From contig JAGGAJ010000019.1 of NCBI GenBank assembly GCA_017889845.1, forward strand, positions 1-16,019: a stretch of DNA of 16,019 bases. Reading direction: 5' to 3'. The notes beneath the pieces were generated by a model. That model saw only the letters and a program-made list of their open reading frames with translations. It ran no database searches and was not told the origin of the DNA. Positions 1 to 9,158 of the stretch are shown in pieces (the first letter of the stretch is position 1; each line of letters begins with the position of its first letter). The position numbers and the translations under genes were made by a program. Origin of the DNA: Deltaproteobacteria bacterium (GTDB taxonomy: Bacteria; Desulfobacterota; Deferrimicrobia; Deferrimicrobiales; Deferrimicrobiaceae).

Positions 1-51
1 CTCCACCGCGACCTTTCGCGCTCCTCCCTTCCCAAAAGGGGGGCGGGATGA
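1..51 (+). CDS. rapZ: C-terminal end of probable RapZ (partial)
   Basis: Frame 1 is open from the window edge and stops at TGA 49–51. The 16 visible codons read LHRDLSRSSLPKRGAG. RapZ-family proteins (RNase adaptor / P-loop nucleotide-binding proteins) usually end in a short segment containing an HRD motif, which matches the start of this peptide. The stop overlaps the ATG of the next gene by 4 nt (ATGA), as at several other junctions in this window, so the two are probably co-translated. In many deltaproteobacteria rapZ lies between hprK and the PTS EIIA gene, which supports the call. Only 16 residues are visible, so the name rests on the HRD ending plus context. Confidence 0.5.
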   Translation, partial: LHRDLSRSSLPKRGAG

Positions 52-461
52 TCGGGGCCGTCGTCATTTCCCACGGCGCGTTCGCAACGGAACTCCTGCG
101 GGCCGCCGAGATCATCGTCGGGAAGATCGAAGGTGTCATGGCGGTCGACATCGCCCCGAACCAGGGGATGGAGGAGATCCACGCGGCGGTGGATGGCGCC
201 ATCCGCACGGTGGAGGCGGGCGAGGGGGTGCTCCTGCTGACCGACATGTTCGGCGGTACCCCCTCCAACATCGGCCTCTCGTTCCTGGCCACCCACCGGG
301 TGGAGGTGGTCACGGGGGTGAACCTGCCGATGATGATCAAGTTCCCCATGGCCCGCGCCTCGATGCCGTTGCCGGATCTCGCCCGCCACCTCCAGGAGTG
401 CGGGCAGCGCAACATCACGATCCCGGGGGACATGCTGAAGAAGAAGGCGGAGAAAAAGTAG
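48..461 (+). CDS. PTS mannose-family EIIA component
   Basis: This is a 137-residue cytoplasmic phosphocarrier of the mannose/fructose/sorbose PTS family. It accepts phosphate from HPr-His~P and hands it to EIIB. The N-terminus (MIGAVVISHG) carries the expected phosphorylated histidine, His9. The second family motif, DMFGGTPSN, begins at Asp66, very close to its position in E. coli ManX (His10/Asp67). The length fits a stand-alone EIIA domain, in contrast to the fused EIIAB of E. coli. The C-terminus is lysine-rich. The start codon overlaps the stop of the upstream gene, and the EIIB gene follows after 9 nt. The transported sugar cannot be read from the sequence; a mainly regulatory role is also possible. 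Confidence 0.93.
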   Translation: MIGAVVISHGAFATELLRAAEIIVGKIEGVMAVDIAPNQGMEEIHAAVDGAIRTVEAGEGVLLLTDMFGGTPSNIGLSFLATHRVEVVTGVNLPMMIKFPMARASMPLPDLARHLQECGQRNITIPGDMLKKKAEKK

Positions 462-470
462 GAGACCCGG

Positions 471-950
471 ATGCCCCTGGTGCTCGCCCGCATCGACTGC
501 CGCCTGATCCACGGCCAGGTCGTGGAGACCTGGGTGCCCCACATGAAGGCGAACTCCCTCGTGGTGGCGAACGACGATCTCGACGCCAATCCGTTCCTGC
601 GGTCCGTGATGGAGCTGGCGGTGCCGCGGGGCGTCGCGGTCCGCTTCTGCCGGCTCTCCGAGGCGGCATCCGCGCTCGCCGAGGCCGACCGGAACGGGGA
701 GCGGTCGATCCTGCTGGTTTCCAGCGCGGCGGACGCTGTGGCGCTCCGCCAGGGGGGCGTGCGGTTCGACCTCCTGAACATCGGGAACCTCCACTTCGCG
801 GCCGGGAAGGTGGAAATTTCCCCCTCCGTATTCTTCTCCCCGGAGGACTTCGAGGCGATCCGGTGGCTCCGATGCCACGGCGTGTCGGTCCTGGTCCGGG
901 GGACCCCCTTCGAGGCGGGAACCTCCTACGAGGCGGAAGGGGGAGGGTAG
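471..950 (+). CDS. PTS mannose-family EIIB component
   Basis: This is a 159-residue cytoplasmic EIIB of the mannose/sorbose family. It takes phosphate from EIIA and phosphorylates the sugar as it passes through EIIC/EIID. The N-terminal signature RIDCRLIHGQV places the phosphorylated histidine at His14; the family consensus has RIDDRLIHGQV, so Cys replaces the usual second Asp here. VVANDDLDANPF, further on, is also typical. The start has an AGGAG ribosome-binding site at 460–464, 6 nt upstream. The protein is on the short side and its C-terminus is Gly/Glu-rich. It sits between the EIIA and EIIC genes with single-digit spacers, consistent with one operon. Confidence 0.93.
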   Translation: MPLVLARIDCRLIHGQVVETWVPHMKANSLVVANDDLDANPFLRSVMELAVPRGVAVRFCRLSEAASALAEADRNGERSILLVSSAADAVALRQGGVRFDLLNIGNLHFAAGKVEISPSVFFSPEDFEAIRWLRCHGVSVLVRGTPFEAGTSYEAEGGG

Positions 951-953
951 GGG

Positions 954-1648
954 ATGGCCTTTCAGCTCGCCCTTGCGGCCCTCCTCGGGGGGGTGTGCTA
1001 CCTGGACCGGACGGCGGCGTGCCAGCTCATGCTCCACCGCCCGCTGGTGGTGTCGACCCTGGTGGGAGCCGTCTTCGGGAACCTCGCGGCCGGGGCGCAG
1101 GTCGGGGCGGTGCTCGAGATGCTCTACCTGGCCCGCCTTCCCGTCGGCGCGTCGGTTCCCCCGGACGACACGGGCGCGGCGATCTTCGCCGGCGCGGCCG
1201 CTGCCGTCGCCTCCTCCTCCATCGGCCTCGACGGCGGGAGCTTCACGGCCCTCCTCCTGCTGTCGGTCCCCTCCGCGGAGCTGGGGAAGCTCGCCGACCG
1301 GTACGTCCGGAAGGTGAACGGAAGGATCGCCCAGCAGACGGCCGAGGCGGTGGACCAGGGAGACCTCCGGGCGGTCGAGCACGGCCTTCTCGCGGGTCTC
1401 ACCCTCTTCGCGCTTTCGGGGGCGATCCTCGCGCTGGCCTTCTCGGGAGCCGGGGTGGCGACGGCGAAATTCCTGCTCCCGCGGTTCGGGCCCGGAAGCC
1501 GCCTGGAATTCTCCGCCCTCCTGCCCGCCATCCCGATGCTGGGAGCCGCCTCGGTCTACTCGTGCAGCCGCACCGAGAGGACGGCGGCGGTCTTCTTCCT
1601 GACGATGGCGGCCGTCTTCGCCGCCACCGTGTTCTTCCGGTGGGCGGC

Positions 1649-1652
<4 letters not shown>
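954..1652 (+). CDS. PTS mannose-family EIIC membrane component
   Basis: This 232-residue hydrophobic protein matches the sorbose/mannose EIIC family, which forms the sugar-translocating channel with EIID. The N-terminal half shows the family pattern: a leading hydrophobic helix, then DRTAACQLMLHRPLVVSTLVG, with Asp/Arg residues near the first turn and a conserved 'RP' before the second helix. GNLAAGAQVGAVLEMLYL and VGASVPPDDTGAAIF follow and are also typical. It is shorter than usual members (about 250–270 residues), mostly at the C-terminus. A GGGAGGG ribosome-binding site (941–947) precedes the ATG. Its stop overlaps the EIID start by 4 nt (ATGA at 1649–1652), implying coupled, roughly equimolar synthesis of the two membrane partners. 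Confidence 0.9.
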
Positions 1653-2403
<751 letters not shown>

Positions 2404-2413
<10 letters not shown>

Positions 2414-2679
2414 CCTCCGAACGCGAATTCGACATCCAGAACCGCCTGGGCCTGCATGCCCGGGCGGCCGCCCAGCTGGTACGGCTGGCCAACCAGTTCT
2501 CTTCCGAGATCCGGTTGGTCAAGGACGGCGTGGAGGTCAACGGGAAGAGCATCATGGGGGTCCTCATGCTGGCGGCGCCGAAGGACACGCGGATCCTGGT
2601 CCGGGCGAGCGGGGCGGACGCCGAGGAGGCACTGGCGGCGATCGGGGCGCTGATCAGCCGGAAGTTCGGGGAGGAGTAG
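2404..2679 (+). CDS. ptsH: HPr phosphocarrier protein
   Basis: This is a 91-residue HPr, the small carrier that moves phosphate from Enzyme I to EIIA. RLGLHARAAAQ contains the catalytic histidine (His18 from this start), and NGKSIMGVLML contains the regulatory serine (Ser49). Their 31-residue separation equals the classic His15/Ser46 spacing. Ser46 is the target of HPr kinase/phosphorylase, so such a kinase probably exists nearby; it is outside this window. I chose GTG 2404 because a GGGGGG tract (2390–2395) lies 8 nt upstream. TTG 2410 is an alternative that would overlap the EIID stop by 4 nt. Either way the gene overlaps EIID and is 3 nt from Enzyme I. Confidence 0.93.
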
Positions 2680-2682
2680 GGG

Positions 2683-4446
2683 ATGGGGGAAGGCGGGCGG
2701 ACAAGGATGCGCGTGCTGAAGGGGATCCCGGCCTCGGCGGGGATCGCCATCGGCAAGGGGTACTTCCTGAACCGCACCCTGCCACGTTCCGTCAAGTCCA
2801 CCATCGGCCGGGAGAAGGTGGAGGAGGAGGTCGCCGCGTTCCAGCGGGCTCTCGGCCGTTCGAAGGAGCAGATCCGGTCCATCCGCGACAGCGTGGCGGA
2901 CTCCACGGCGGAGCACCACCAGATCCTCTCTGTCCACCTGGCCCTCCTCGAGGACTCGACGCTCATGGAGCAGACGGTCCGGATGATCCGGGAGAACCAG
3001 TTCACCGCGGACTGGGCGTTCAACAGGGTCCTCCAGAGTCTCCTGGAGACGTTTCACCGGATCGAGGACCCGTATCTCCGGGAGCGGGGGCACGACCTGC
3101 GGCAGATCGGACACCGGGTCCTGGAGAACCTAGCCGGCCGCCCCCTGGATTCCGTCGCATCCATCAAGGACCCGGTGATCATCGTGGCCCACGACCTGTC
3201 CCCCGCGGACACCGCACAGATCCTGAAAAGCCCGGTGCAGGGATTCGCCACCGACGTGGGGAGCCGGACCTCCCACACAGCGATCACCGCGCGCTCGCTG
3301 GGGATTCCGGCGGTGGTGGGGGTGGAACGGATCACCGAGGAGTACGGCACGTCGGAGACGGTGATCGTGGACGGCGAGGAGGGGGTTGTCGTCCTCGACC
3401 CGACGGAGGAGGCGATCCGGGAGTACGGGGAGAAGCGGAAGGCCTTCGCGCAGCGGACCCGGGACCTGGCGAAGTTCGCCCGCCTGCCCACCGTCACGCG
3501 GGACGGCAAGACCCTGTCCCTCCTGGCCAACATCGAGTTCCCCGAGGAGGCCGACGTGGCGCTGCGCAGCGGCGCGTACGGCGTGGGGCTGTACCGGACG
3601 GAGTTCCTCTTCCTCAACCGGAAGGACCTGCCCTCCGAGGAGGAGCATTTCGACACGTACCGCCGGGTCGCGGAGAAGTTCGTACGGCACACCGTCACCA
3701 TCCGGACCTTCGACCTGGGGGGGGACAAGTTCGCCTCCCAGCTCGAGCTCGCCGACGAGATGAATCCGGCGATGGGGCTCCGGGCGATCCGGTTCTGCCT
3801 CCGGGAGAAGGACATCTTCAAGGCGCAGATCCGGGCGGTCCTGCGGGCCTCCACCTTCGGCAAGGTCCGGCTGATGTTCCCCATGATCTCGGGGGTCTCC
3901 GAACTGCGGGCCGCCATGGCGGTCGTCGAGGAGGCGCGGTCGGAGCTCCGGCGGAAGCGGGTCCCCTTCGACAAGGAGATGTCCATCGGCATCATGGTGG
4001 AGATCCCCTCCGCGGCGATGGTGGCGGACCTTCTCGCGCGGGAGACGGACTTCTTCAGCATCGGAACGAACGACCTGATCCAGTACGCCCTGGCGATCGA
4101 CCGTGTGAACGAGCACGTCTCCTATCTGTACGAGCCCCTGAACCCTGCGATCCTGCGACTCGTCCGCCGGATCGTGGAGGCCGGGCACGACGAGGGGATC
4201 CCCGTGTCGATGTGCGGCGAGATGGCGGGCGAGCCGCTCTACTCCTACGTGCTCCTCGGACTCGGTCTGGACGAGCTCAGCATGAACGCCACGTCGATCC
4301 CGAGGGTCAAGCGGATCCTGCGGAAGTCGGTGGCGCACGAGGCGAAGGAGTTCGCTGGCTCCCTGCTCCAGCACTCCACGGCGGCGGAGATCGAGCGGGT
4401 CCTGCGGAAAAAGATGGAGGACCTGTTTCCTGACGAGCGGTTTTAG
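2683..4446 (+). CDS. ptsI: PTS Enzyme I (PEP–protein phosphotransferase)
   Basis: Enzyme I autophosphorylates from phosphoenolpyruvate and phosphorylates HPr. The order is complete: an N-terminal domain starting LKGIPASAGIAIGKGYF, a swivelling phosphohistidine domain with SRTSHTAITARSLGIPAVVG (active-site His198), and a C-terminal PEP-binding barrel with GLYRTEFLFLNR, the GIMVEIPSAA block, SIGTNDLIQY and VSMCGEMAGEP (catalytic Cys511). Two starts compete. ATG 2683 (587 residues) has a strong GGAGGAG site 6 nt upstream. ATG 2707 (579 residues) lines up exactly with other Enzyme I N-termini and would put the active residues at His190 and Cys503, close to E. coli His189/Cys502. The protein is full length and resembles sugar-type EI; no GAF domain of the nitrogen-PTS type is present. 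Confidence 0.96.
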   Translation: MGEGGRTRMRVLKGIPASAGIAIGKGYFLNRTLPRSVKSTIGREKVEEEVAAFQRALGRSKEQIRSIRDSVADSTAEHHQILSVHLALLEDSTLMEQTVRMIRENQFTADWAFNRVLQSLLETFHRIEDPYLRERGHDLRQIGHRVLENLAGRPLDSVASIKDPVIIVAHDLSPADTAQILKSPVQGFATDVGSRTSHTAITARSLGIPAVVGVERITEEYGTSETVIVDGEEGVVVLDPTEEAIREYGEKRKAFAQRTRDLAKFARLPTVTRDGKTLSLLANIEFPEEADVALRSGAYGVGLYRTEFLFLNRKDLPSEEEHFDTYRRVAEKFVRHTVTIRTFDLGGDKFASQLELADEMNPAMGLRAIRFCLREKDIFKAQIRAVLRASTFGKVRLMFPMISGVSELRAAMAVVEEARSELRRKRVPFDKEMSIGIMVEIPSAAMVADLLARETDFFSIGTNDLIQYALAIDRVNEHVSYLYEPLNPAILRLVRRIVEAGHDEGIPVSMCGEMAGEPLYSYVLLGLGLDELSMNATSIPRVKRILRKSVAHEAKEFAGSLLQHSTAAEIERVLRKKMEDLFPDERF

Positions 4447-4454
4447 CATATAAT
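4426..4454 (+). promoter_or_regulatory. Putative sigma-70-type promoter for metK–ahcY
   Basis: A perfect TATAAT lies at 4449–4454, just after the ptsI stop codon. A weak -35 (TTTCCT, 4426–4431; 3 of 6 consensus positions) sits 17 bp upstream. The predicted start point is near 4461, giving metK a leader of about 35 nt with an AGGAG site at 4483–4487. The leader is too short for a SAM riboswitch, and I see no hairpin that would suggest one. TATAAT is rare in DNA this GC-rich, which adds weight. Read-through from ptsI is also possible, because no terminator is visible. Confidence 0.5.
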
Positions 4455-4496
4455 CCCGAGGCTTCTAGTCAATCCCGGATACAGGAGCGAGCATCC

Positions 4497-5660
4497 ATGA
4501 GGGAATTCCTTTTCACGTCGGAGTCGGTGACGGGCGGACATCCCGACAAGGTGGCCGACCAGATCTCCGACTCCGTCCTCGACGAGATCATCCGCCAGGA
4601 TCCCCGCAGCCGTGTGGCGTGCGAGACGATGGTCACCACGGGGCTCGTCGTGGTCGCGGGCGAGATCACCACGAAGGCCCTCATCGATTTCCCCGACGTC
4701 GTGCGGAAGACGGTCACCGAGATTGGGTACGTGGGGAATGCGAGGGGATTCGACGCCCACAACTGCGCGGTCGTCACGGTGATCGACCGGCAGTCCCCCG
4801 ACATCGCCCAGGGGGTCGACCGGGGGAACGAGGAGAAGCAGGGGGCGGGGGACCAGGGGATGATGTTCGGCTTCGCCTGCGACGAGACGCGGGAGCTGAT
4901 GCCGATGCCGATCGCCTTCGCCCACAAGATCTGCGCGCGCCTCACGGAGGCGCGGGAGAAGCGGACCCTCCCCTGGCTCCGGCCGGACGGGAAGAGCCAG
5001 GTGACGGTGCGGTACGCGGACGGCGTCCCCCGGGAGGTGACGGCGGTCGTCTGCTCCACCCAGCACGCGGAGGACGTGAGCCGCAAGGCCCTGACGGAGG
5101 GGGTCATCGAGGAGGTGGTCCGGAAGTCGGTGCCGAAGGAGCTCCTTTCGAAGAAGGTGAAGTACTACATCAACCCCACGGGACGCTTCGTCGTGGGGGG
5201 GCCCCACGGGGACACGGGGCTCACGGGTCGGAAGATCATCGTGGACACCTACGGCGGGTACAGCCGCCACGGCGGCGGGGCGTTCTCCGGCAAGGATCCC
5301 TCCAAGGTGGACCGGAGCGCCGCCTACATGGCGCGGTACGTGGCCAAGAACGTGGTCGCCGCGGGGCTGGCGCACCGGTGCGAGATGCAGCTGGCATACG
5401 CCATCGGCGTGGCGGATCCGGTGTCCGTTCTGGTGGAGACGTTCGGCACCGCGACGGTTCCGGAGGAGCGGATCCGCCGGGCCGTTCTGGACACGTTCGA
5501 CCTGCGGCCCGCGAAGATCATCCGGGAGCTGAACCTGCTGCGGCCGATCTACCGCAAGACGGCGGCCCTCGGGCATTTCGGGCGGGAATTGCCGGAGTTC
5601 ACGTGGGAAAAGACCGACAAGGCCCGGGTGCTGCGCAAGGCGGCAGGGCACGGCGCATAG
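4497..5660 (+). CDS. metK: S-adenosylmethionine synthase
   Basis: MetK makes S-adenosylmethionine from ATP and methionine in the cytoplasm. At 387 residues it matches the normal bacterial length. Key motifs are GGHPDKVADQISDSVLDEI at residues 13–31 (the ATP/Mg histidine and aspartate, His15 and Asp17), the GAGDQG loop at 116–121 that binds ATP, and GPHGDTGLTGRKIIVDTYGG followed by GGGAFSGKDPSKVDRSAAY, the phosphate- and K+-binding region. An AGGAG site lies 9 nt upstream of the ATG. ahcY follows after 10 nt, so synthesis of the methyl donor and removal of the inhibitory by-product are co-expressed. Nothing looks degenerate. Confidence 0.98.
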   Translation: MREFLFTSESVTGGHPDKVADQISDSVLDEIIRQDPRSRVACETMVTTGLVVVAGEITTKALIDFPDVVRKTVTEIGYVGNARGFDAHNCAVVTVIDRQSPDIAQGVDRGNEEKQGAGDQGMMFGFACDETRELMPMPIAFAHKICARLTEAREKRTLPWLRPDGKSQVTVRYADGVPREVTAVVCSTQHAEDVSRKALTEGVIEEVVRKSVPKELLSKKVKYYINPTGRFVVGGPHGDTGLTGRKIIVDTYGGYSRHGGGAFSGKDPSKVDRSAAYMARYVAKNVVAAGLAHRCEMQLAYAIGVADPVSVLVETFGTATVPEERIRRAVLDTFDLRPAKIIRELNLLRPIYRKTAALGHFGRELPEFTWEKTDKARVLRKAAGHGA

Positions 5661-5670
5661 GGAGGCTGGA

Positions 5671-6939
5671 ATGGCCGGCGCGAAGGGATACGACGTAAAG
5701 GACATACGGACCGCCGCGGCAGGGCGGAGACGGATCGAGTGGGCGAAGAAGGACATGCCGGTGCTGCGGTCCATCGGGGCGCGGTTCGCGAAGGAAAAGC
5801 CGTTCCGCGGGGTGCGCATCGCCGCGTGCCTCCACGTGACCACCGAGACGGCGGCGCTCATGCAGGTCCTGGCCGCCGCCGGCGCGAAGGTTTCCCTGTG
5901 CGCGTCGAACCCCCTCTCCACGCAGGACGAGGCGGCCGCGTCCCTCGTGAAGAACGACGGGATCGCGGTGTACGCGATCAAGGGGGAGGACCGGAAGACG
6001 TATTACCGGCACATCCTGTCGGCCCTCGCGGTGGCCCCGAACGTCACGATGGACGACGGCGCGGACCTGGTATCCGTGGTCCACACGGAGAAGACGGGGT
6101 ACCTGAAGGACATCGTCGGCGGCACGGAGGAAACGACCACCGGCGTCATCCGGCTGGCCGCCATGGGCGAGAAAGGGGTGCTGCGGTATCCCATCGTCGC
6201 CGTGAACGAGGCCAAGACGAAGCACTTCTTCGACAACCGGTACGGCACGGGGCAGTCGACCATCGACGGGATCCTGCGGGCGACGAACCGCCTGCTGGCG
6301 GGGAGTTGCTTCGTGGTGGCGGGGTACGGGTGGTGCGGCCGCGGGCTGGCGATGCGGGCCCGGGGGATGGGCGCGCGGGTGATCGTCACGGAGATCGACC
6401 CGTTGCCGGCGCTCGAAGCCGTCATGGACGGATTCGAGGTGGTTCCCATGGCGGAGGCGGCCCGGGTCGGGGACATCTTCTGCACCGTCACCGGCAACCT
6501 CCACGTGCTGCGGCGGGAACACTTCGGGCGGATGAAGGACGGGGCCATCGTGTGCAACTCCGGGCACTTCAACGTGGAGATCGACATCCCCGCCCTGGCG
6601 AAGATGGCGCGGTCGGTACGCACCGTCCGACCCTTCGTGCAGGAGTACCTGCTGCGCGACGGCCGGGCGATCCACGTCCTGGGGGAGGGGCGGCTGATCA
6701 ACCTCGCCGCCGCGGAGGGGCACCCGGCGAACGTGATGGACATGAGCTTCGCCAACCAGGCGCTGTCGGTGGAGTACCTCCTCCGCCACCACGACCGGTT
6801 GTCAAACAAGGTGCACCCCGTCCCCGAACCGATCGACCGGGAAATCGCCCGTCTGAAGCTCGCCGCTACCGGGGTGCGCGTCGACCTCCTCACGGCGGAG
6901 CAGAGGAAATACCTCGCCTCCTGGGAGATGGGAACCTGA
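5671..6939 (+). CDS. ahcY: Adenosylhomocysteinase (short form)
   Basis: AhcY reversibly splits S-adenosylhomocysteine into adenosine and homocysteine using tightly bound NAD. The 422-residue protein shows CLHVTTETAALM near residue 51, DDGADLV, EETTTGV, the active-site block NEAKTKHFFDN (Lys184, Asp188, Asn189), and a dinucleotide-binding motif AGYGWCGRG with glycines at 218–225. The wording TKHFFDNRYGTGQS resembles the shorter archaeal/Thermotoga-type enzymes. The C-terminus stops at YLASWEMGT and lacks the usual extension ending in a Lys...Tyr-Arg-Tyr-like tail, which in long-form enzymes reaches into the neighbouring subunit's NAD site. The start has GGAGG 5 nt upstream. Some short archaeal homologues prefer S-inosylhomocysteine, so substrate preference is open. 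Confidence 0.95.
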   Translation: MAGAKGYDVKDIRTAAAGRRRIEWAKKDMPVLRSIGARFAKEKPFRGVRIAACLHVTTETAALMQVLAAAGAKVSLCASNPLSTQDEAAASLVKNDGIAVYAIKGEDRKTYYRHILSALAVAPNVTMDDGADLVSVVHTEKTGYLKDIVGGTEETTTGVIRLAAMGEKGVLRYPIVAVNEAKTKHFFDNRYGTGQSTIDGILRATNRLLAGSCFVVAGYGWCGRGLAMRARGMGARVIVTEIDPLPALEAVMDGFEVVPMAEAARVGDIFCTVTGNLHVLRREHFGRMKDGAIVCNSGHFNVEIDIPALAKMARSVRTVRPFVQEYLLRDGRAIHVLGEGRLINLAAAEGHPANVMDMSFANQALSVEYLLRHHDRLSNKVHPVPEPIDREIARLKLAATGVRVDLLTAEQRKYLASWEMGT

Positions 6940-6951
6940 CGGATCTTCCCG

Positions 6952-8028
6952 CTACCGCCCGACCCCCCGGAACAGGAACGCCCCGGCTCCCGCGTACAGG
7001 GCGGCGGGGAGCCACGCCGCCAGCGGGGGCGGCATGACTCCCTTCCTTCCCAGCGAGAGGCAGGCGTACAGGACCACCCAGCAGGCAAACCCCACCAGCA
7101 ATCCGAGCCCGATGCTGCGCCACACCCCTCCGGAGCGGGGGGAGCGCAGGGCGAACGGGATCCCCAGCATGGCGATGATGACGTTCAGGAGGGGGTAGAC
7201 GATCTTGGCGTGCAGGTCGGTCTCGTGCCGCGTCGCCTCGTACCCCTTCCGCCGGACCTCCGCGACGTAACGCGATATCTGGGAGTAGGTCATCTCCTCC
7301 GGGGGGGTCTCCCCCTCCAGGAACCCCTCGATCGTTTCCGGGAAACGGTACGTCCGGAGGTCGAACGCCTCGACGACCGACCCGTCCGCGAAGCGCCGCT
7401 CCTTCCCCTCCCGCAGTTCCCAGTCGCCATCGGGAAGGAGGCGGGCCTTCCGCGACTCGACCCGCCGCACCGGGCGGAACTCCCGGTCCAGTTCGAAGTA
7501 CTGGAACCCCTGCAGCGACCGGGACGGGGCGTCCACCACCTGGGCGGAGAGGATCCCCTCCTTCCCGCGCATCCAGTACCGGTTCCCCGAGAACTGCGCC
7601 GCCAACTTCCCGGGCCGCACCCGGAGCCGTTCGATCTCGCGGGAGCGGCGGTTCGCCGGCGGAGCCAACACCTCCGAGCAGAGGAGGGAGACGGCGGAGA
7701 TGAGGGCGCACCCGGCGAGGATCGGAAGGCAGACGCGGGCGAGGCTCATCCCCCCGGAGAACATGGCGGTCAGTTCGTTGTTGCGCACCAGGAGCGAGAC
7801 GGAGACCAGCACGGCGAGAAGCGTCCCGACCGGGGAAACCATCACAAACACTCCGGGAAGGCGGGAGAGGTAGTACCACCCGATCTCGGACAGGCCCGCC
7901 TTGTACCGGAGCAGCTTCTCCGCGCTGGCGACGAAGTCGATCAGCAGGAACAGGACGAGGAAGCCCACGATGCAGGCGACCGCGGCCCGGCCGAACTCCC
8001 GGAGGAGGTAGCGGGAGAGGACGGTCAC
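6952..8028 (-). CDS. lptG: LPS export permease LptG (YjgP/YjgQ family)
   Basis: This is a 358-residue inner-membrane permease of the LptBFG ABC transporter that extracts lipopolysaccharide and drives it towards the outer membrane. The start is GTG at 8028, which overlaps the upstream lptF stop in a GTGA; the frame is open further upstream only as a shadow of lptF. The pattern is classical: an N-terminal LSRYLLREF and hydrophobic helix, two further helices around VMVSPVGTLLAVLVSVSLL, the conserved LLVRNNELTAMFSGGMSL cytoplasmic segment that contacts the ATPase, a long polar periplasmic (jellyroll) middle, and three C-terminal helices. LptF versus LptG is assigned by order and the NNEL-type motif. 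Its 3' end is 12 bp from the convergent ahcY stop. Confidence 0.88.
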   Translation of the reverse strand: MTVLSRYLLREFGRAAVACIVGFLVLFLLIDFVASAEKLLRYKAGLSEIGWYYLSRLPGVFVMVSPVGTLLAVLVSVSLLVRNNELTAMFSGGMSLARVCLPILAGCALISAVSLLCSEVLAPPANRRSREIERLRVRPGKLAAQFSGNRYWMRGKEGILSAQVVDAPSRSLQGFQYFELDREFRPVRRVESRKARLLPDGDWELREGKERRFADGSVVEAFDLRTYRFPETIEGFLEGETPPEEMTYSQISRYVAEVRRKGYEATRHETDLHAKIVYPLLNVIIAMLGIPFALRSPRSGGVWRSIGLGLLVGFACWVVLYACLSLGRKGVMPPPLAAWLPAALYAGAGAFLFRGVGR

Positions 8029-9158
8029 TTCCGCACCAGGATCCGTTCCAGAGGCCTGGGCAGGGTCGTCACGCTCCGGTCCGAACGCCAGAGGATCCAG
8101 GCCGCCAGGGAGAGCCCGAGCATGTTGGGTGCCCAGAAGAGCGCGACCATCCCCGCCGGGACCCGGTTCTCCATCACCCCGGCCGCCACCATGAAGACAT
8201 AGTAGACGAGGACGAGCGTCATCGTGACGGCGAAGGCGGACGACCTGCCCCGCGCCCGCTGCGCCATCCCGAGGGGGACCGCGAGGAGCCCGAAGGACAG
8301 GCACGACACCGCCAGGGAGAGCCGCTTGTGGAAGTGGTACCGGTACCCGGCCTTCCTCGCCGCCCCCTCCCCCTCCACGATTTTCCGGTACAGTTCGGGG
8401 ATGGTCATCCCCCTCGGGTCGTCCTCGCCCAGGGCGTCGGGTATCTCCAGGGGAAACCGGAACGTCATTTCCCGGAAGGAGGCCAGCCGGTACACCCGTT
8501 TCCCGGGCTGGTCGCTGTGGATCGTCCCGTCGGTCAGGCCCAGGCTCACCACGCCGTCCCCCCCGGCCGGCGCGAAGCGGCCATCCCGCGCGAACACCAG
8601 GAGCGGTTCGTCCCCCGCGGGCCGGAAGGTGAGGAAGATCCCGTCCATCCGCTGCCCGTCCGCGGAGACCCGGTCGGGGTAGAGCAGCGTGTCCGGCGTG
8701 ATCTCCCGGAACACGTGCTCCGTCGCGCCCGCGCCGGTCCGCTCCGCTACGATGCGGGCCAGGACGCGCTGCGTTTCCTTGTAACCCCACGGTATGCCGT
8801 GCCATCCGACGAGCAGCGCGGCGGAGAAGACGATACCGCCGGCCAGGAGAACCGGGCCGGCCACCCCTCGCATCCCCACCCCGGAGGTGGCCAGGGCGGC
8901 GGTCTCCGAGTCGGCGGCGAGGCGCCCCAAACCGAGGAGGACGGCCAGGAGGAACGCGGCGGGAAGGGTGAGCTCGAGGAAGGGAGGGAAGAGGGCGAGG
9001 AGAAGCCTGCCGACCAGCCCGGACGGCACCCCGCGGCCGATCACGAGATCCGCGACGCGGGAGAACCGGTGGAGAAGGACCACCAGGGAAAAGCTCCCCA
9101 GGCCGAGGAGGAACGGGCCCGACAATTCGGCCAGCAGATATTTCCGGGTGATTTTCAT
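8025..9158 (-). CDS. lptF: LPS export permease LptF (YjgP/YjgQ family)
   Basis: This is a 377-residue partner of LptG. It begins MKITRKYLLAELSGPFLLGL, has hydrophobic helices in the first ~125 residues, and carries the family segment LGRLAADSETAALATSGVGM, equivalent to the coupling region of YjgP/YjgQ proteins. A polar periplasmic domain follows (roughly residues 140–270). Three C-terminal helices come next, including LAVSCLSFGLLAVPLG and a second with VLVYYVFMVAAGVMENRVPAG, both typical of the family. The stop overlaps the lptG GTG by 4 nt. No Shine–Dalgarno sequence is visible before the ATG, and the nearest promoter-like element is almost on top of the start, so translation may be leaderless. 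The ATPase LptB is not in this window. Confidence 0.9.
   Translation of the reverse strand: MKITRKYLLAELSGPFLLGLGSFSLVVLLHRFSRVADLVIGRGVPSGLVGRLLLALFPPFLELTLPAAFLLAVLLGLGRLAADSETAALATSGVGMRGVAGPVLLAGGIVFSAALLVGWHGIPWGYKETQRVLARIVAERTGAGATEHVFREITPDTLLYPDRVSADGQRMDGIFLTFRPAGDEPLLVFARDGRFAPAGGDGVVSLGLTDGTIHSDQPGKRVYRLASFREMTFRFPLEIPDALGEDDPRGMTIPELYRKIVEGEGAARKAGYRYHFHKRLSLAVSCLSFGLLAVPLGMAQRARGRSSAFAVTMTLVLVYYVFMVAAGVMENRVPAGMVALFWAPNMLGLSLAAWILWRSDRSVTTLPRPLERILVRK

Noticed and set aside
4447..4496. A SAM riboswitch upstream of metK
   Set aside because: Only 50 nt separate ptsI and metK, and no multi-helix structure or terminator is visible.
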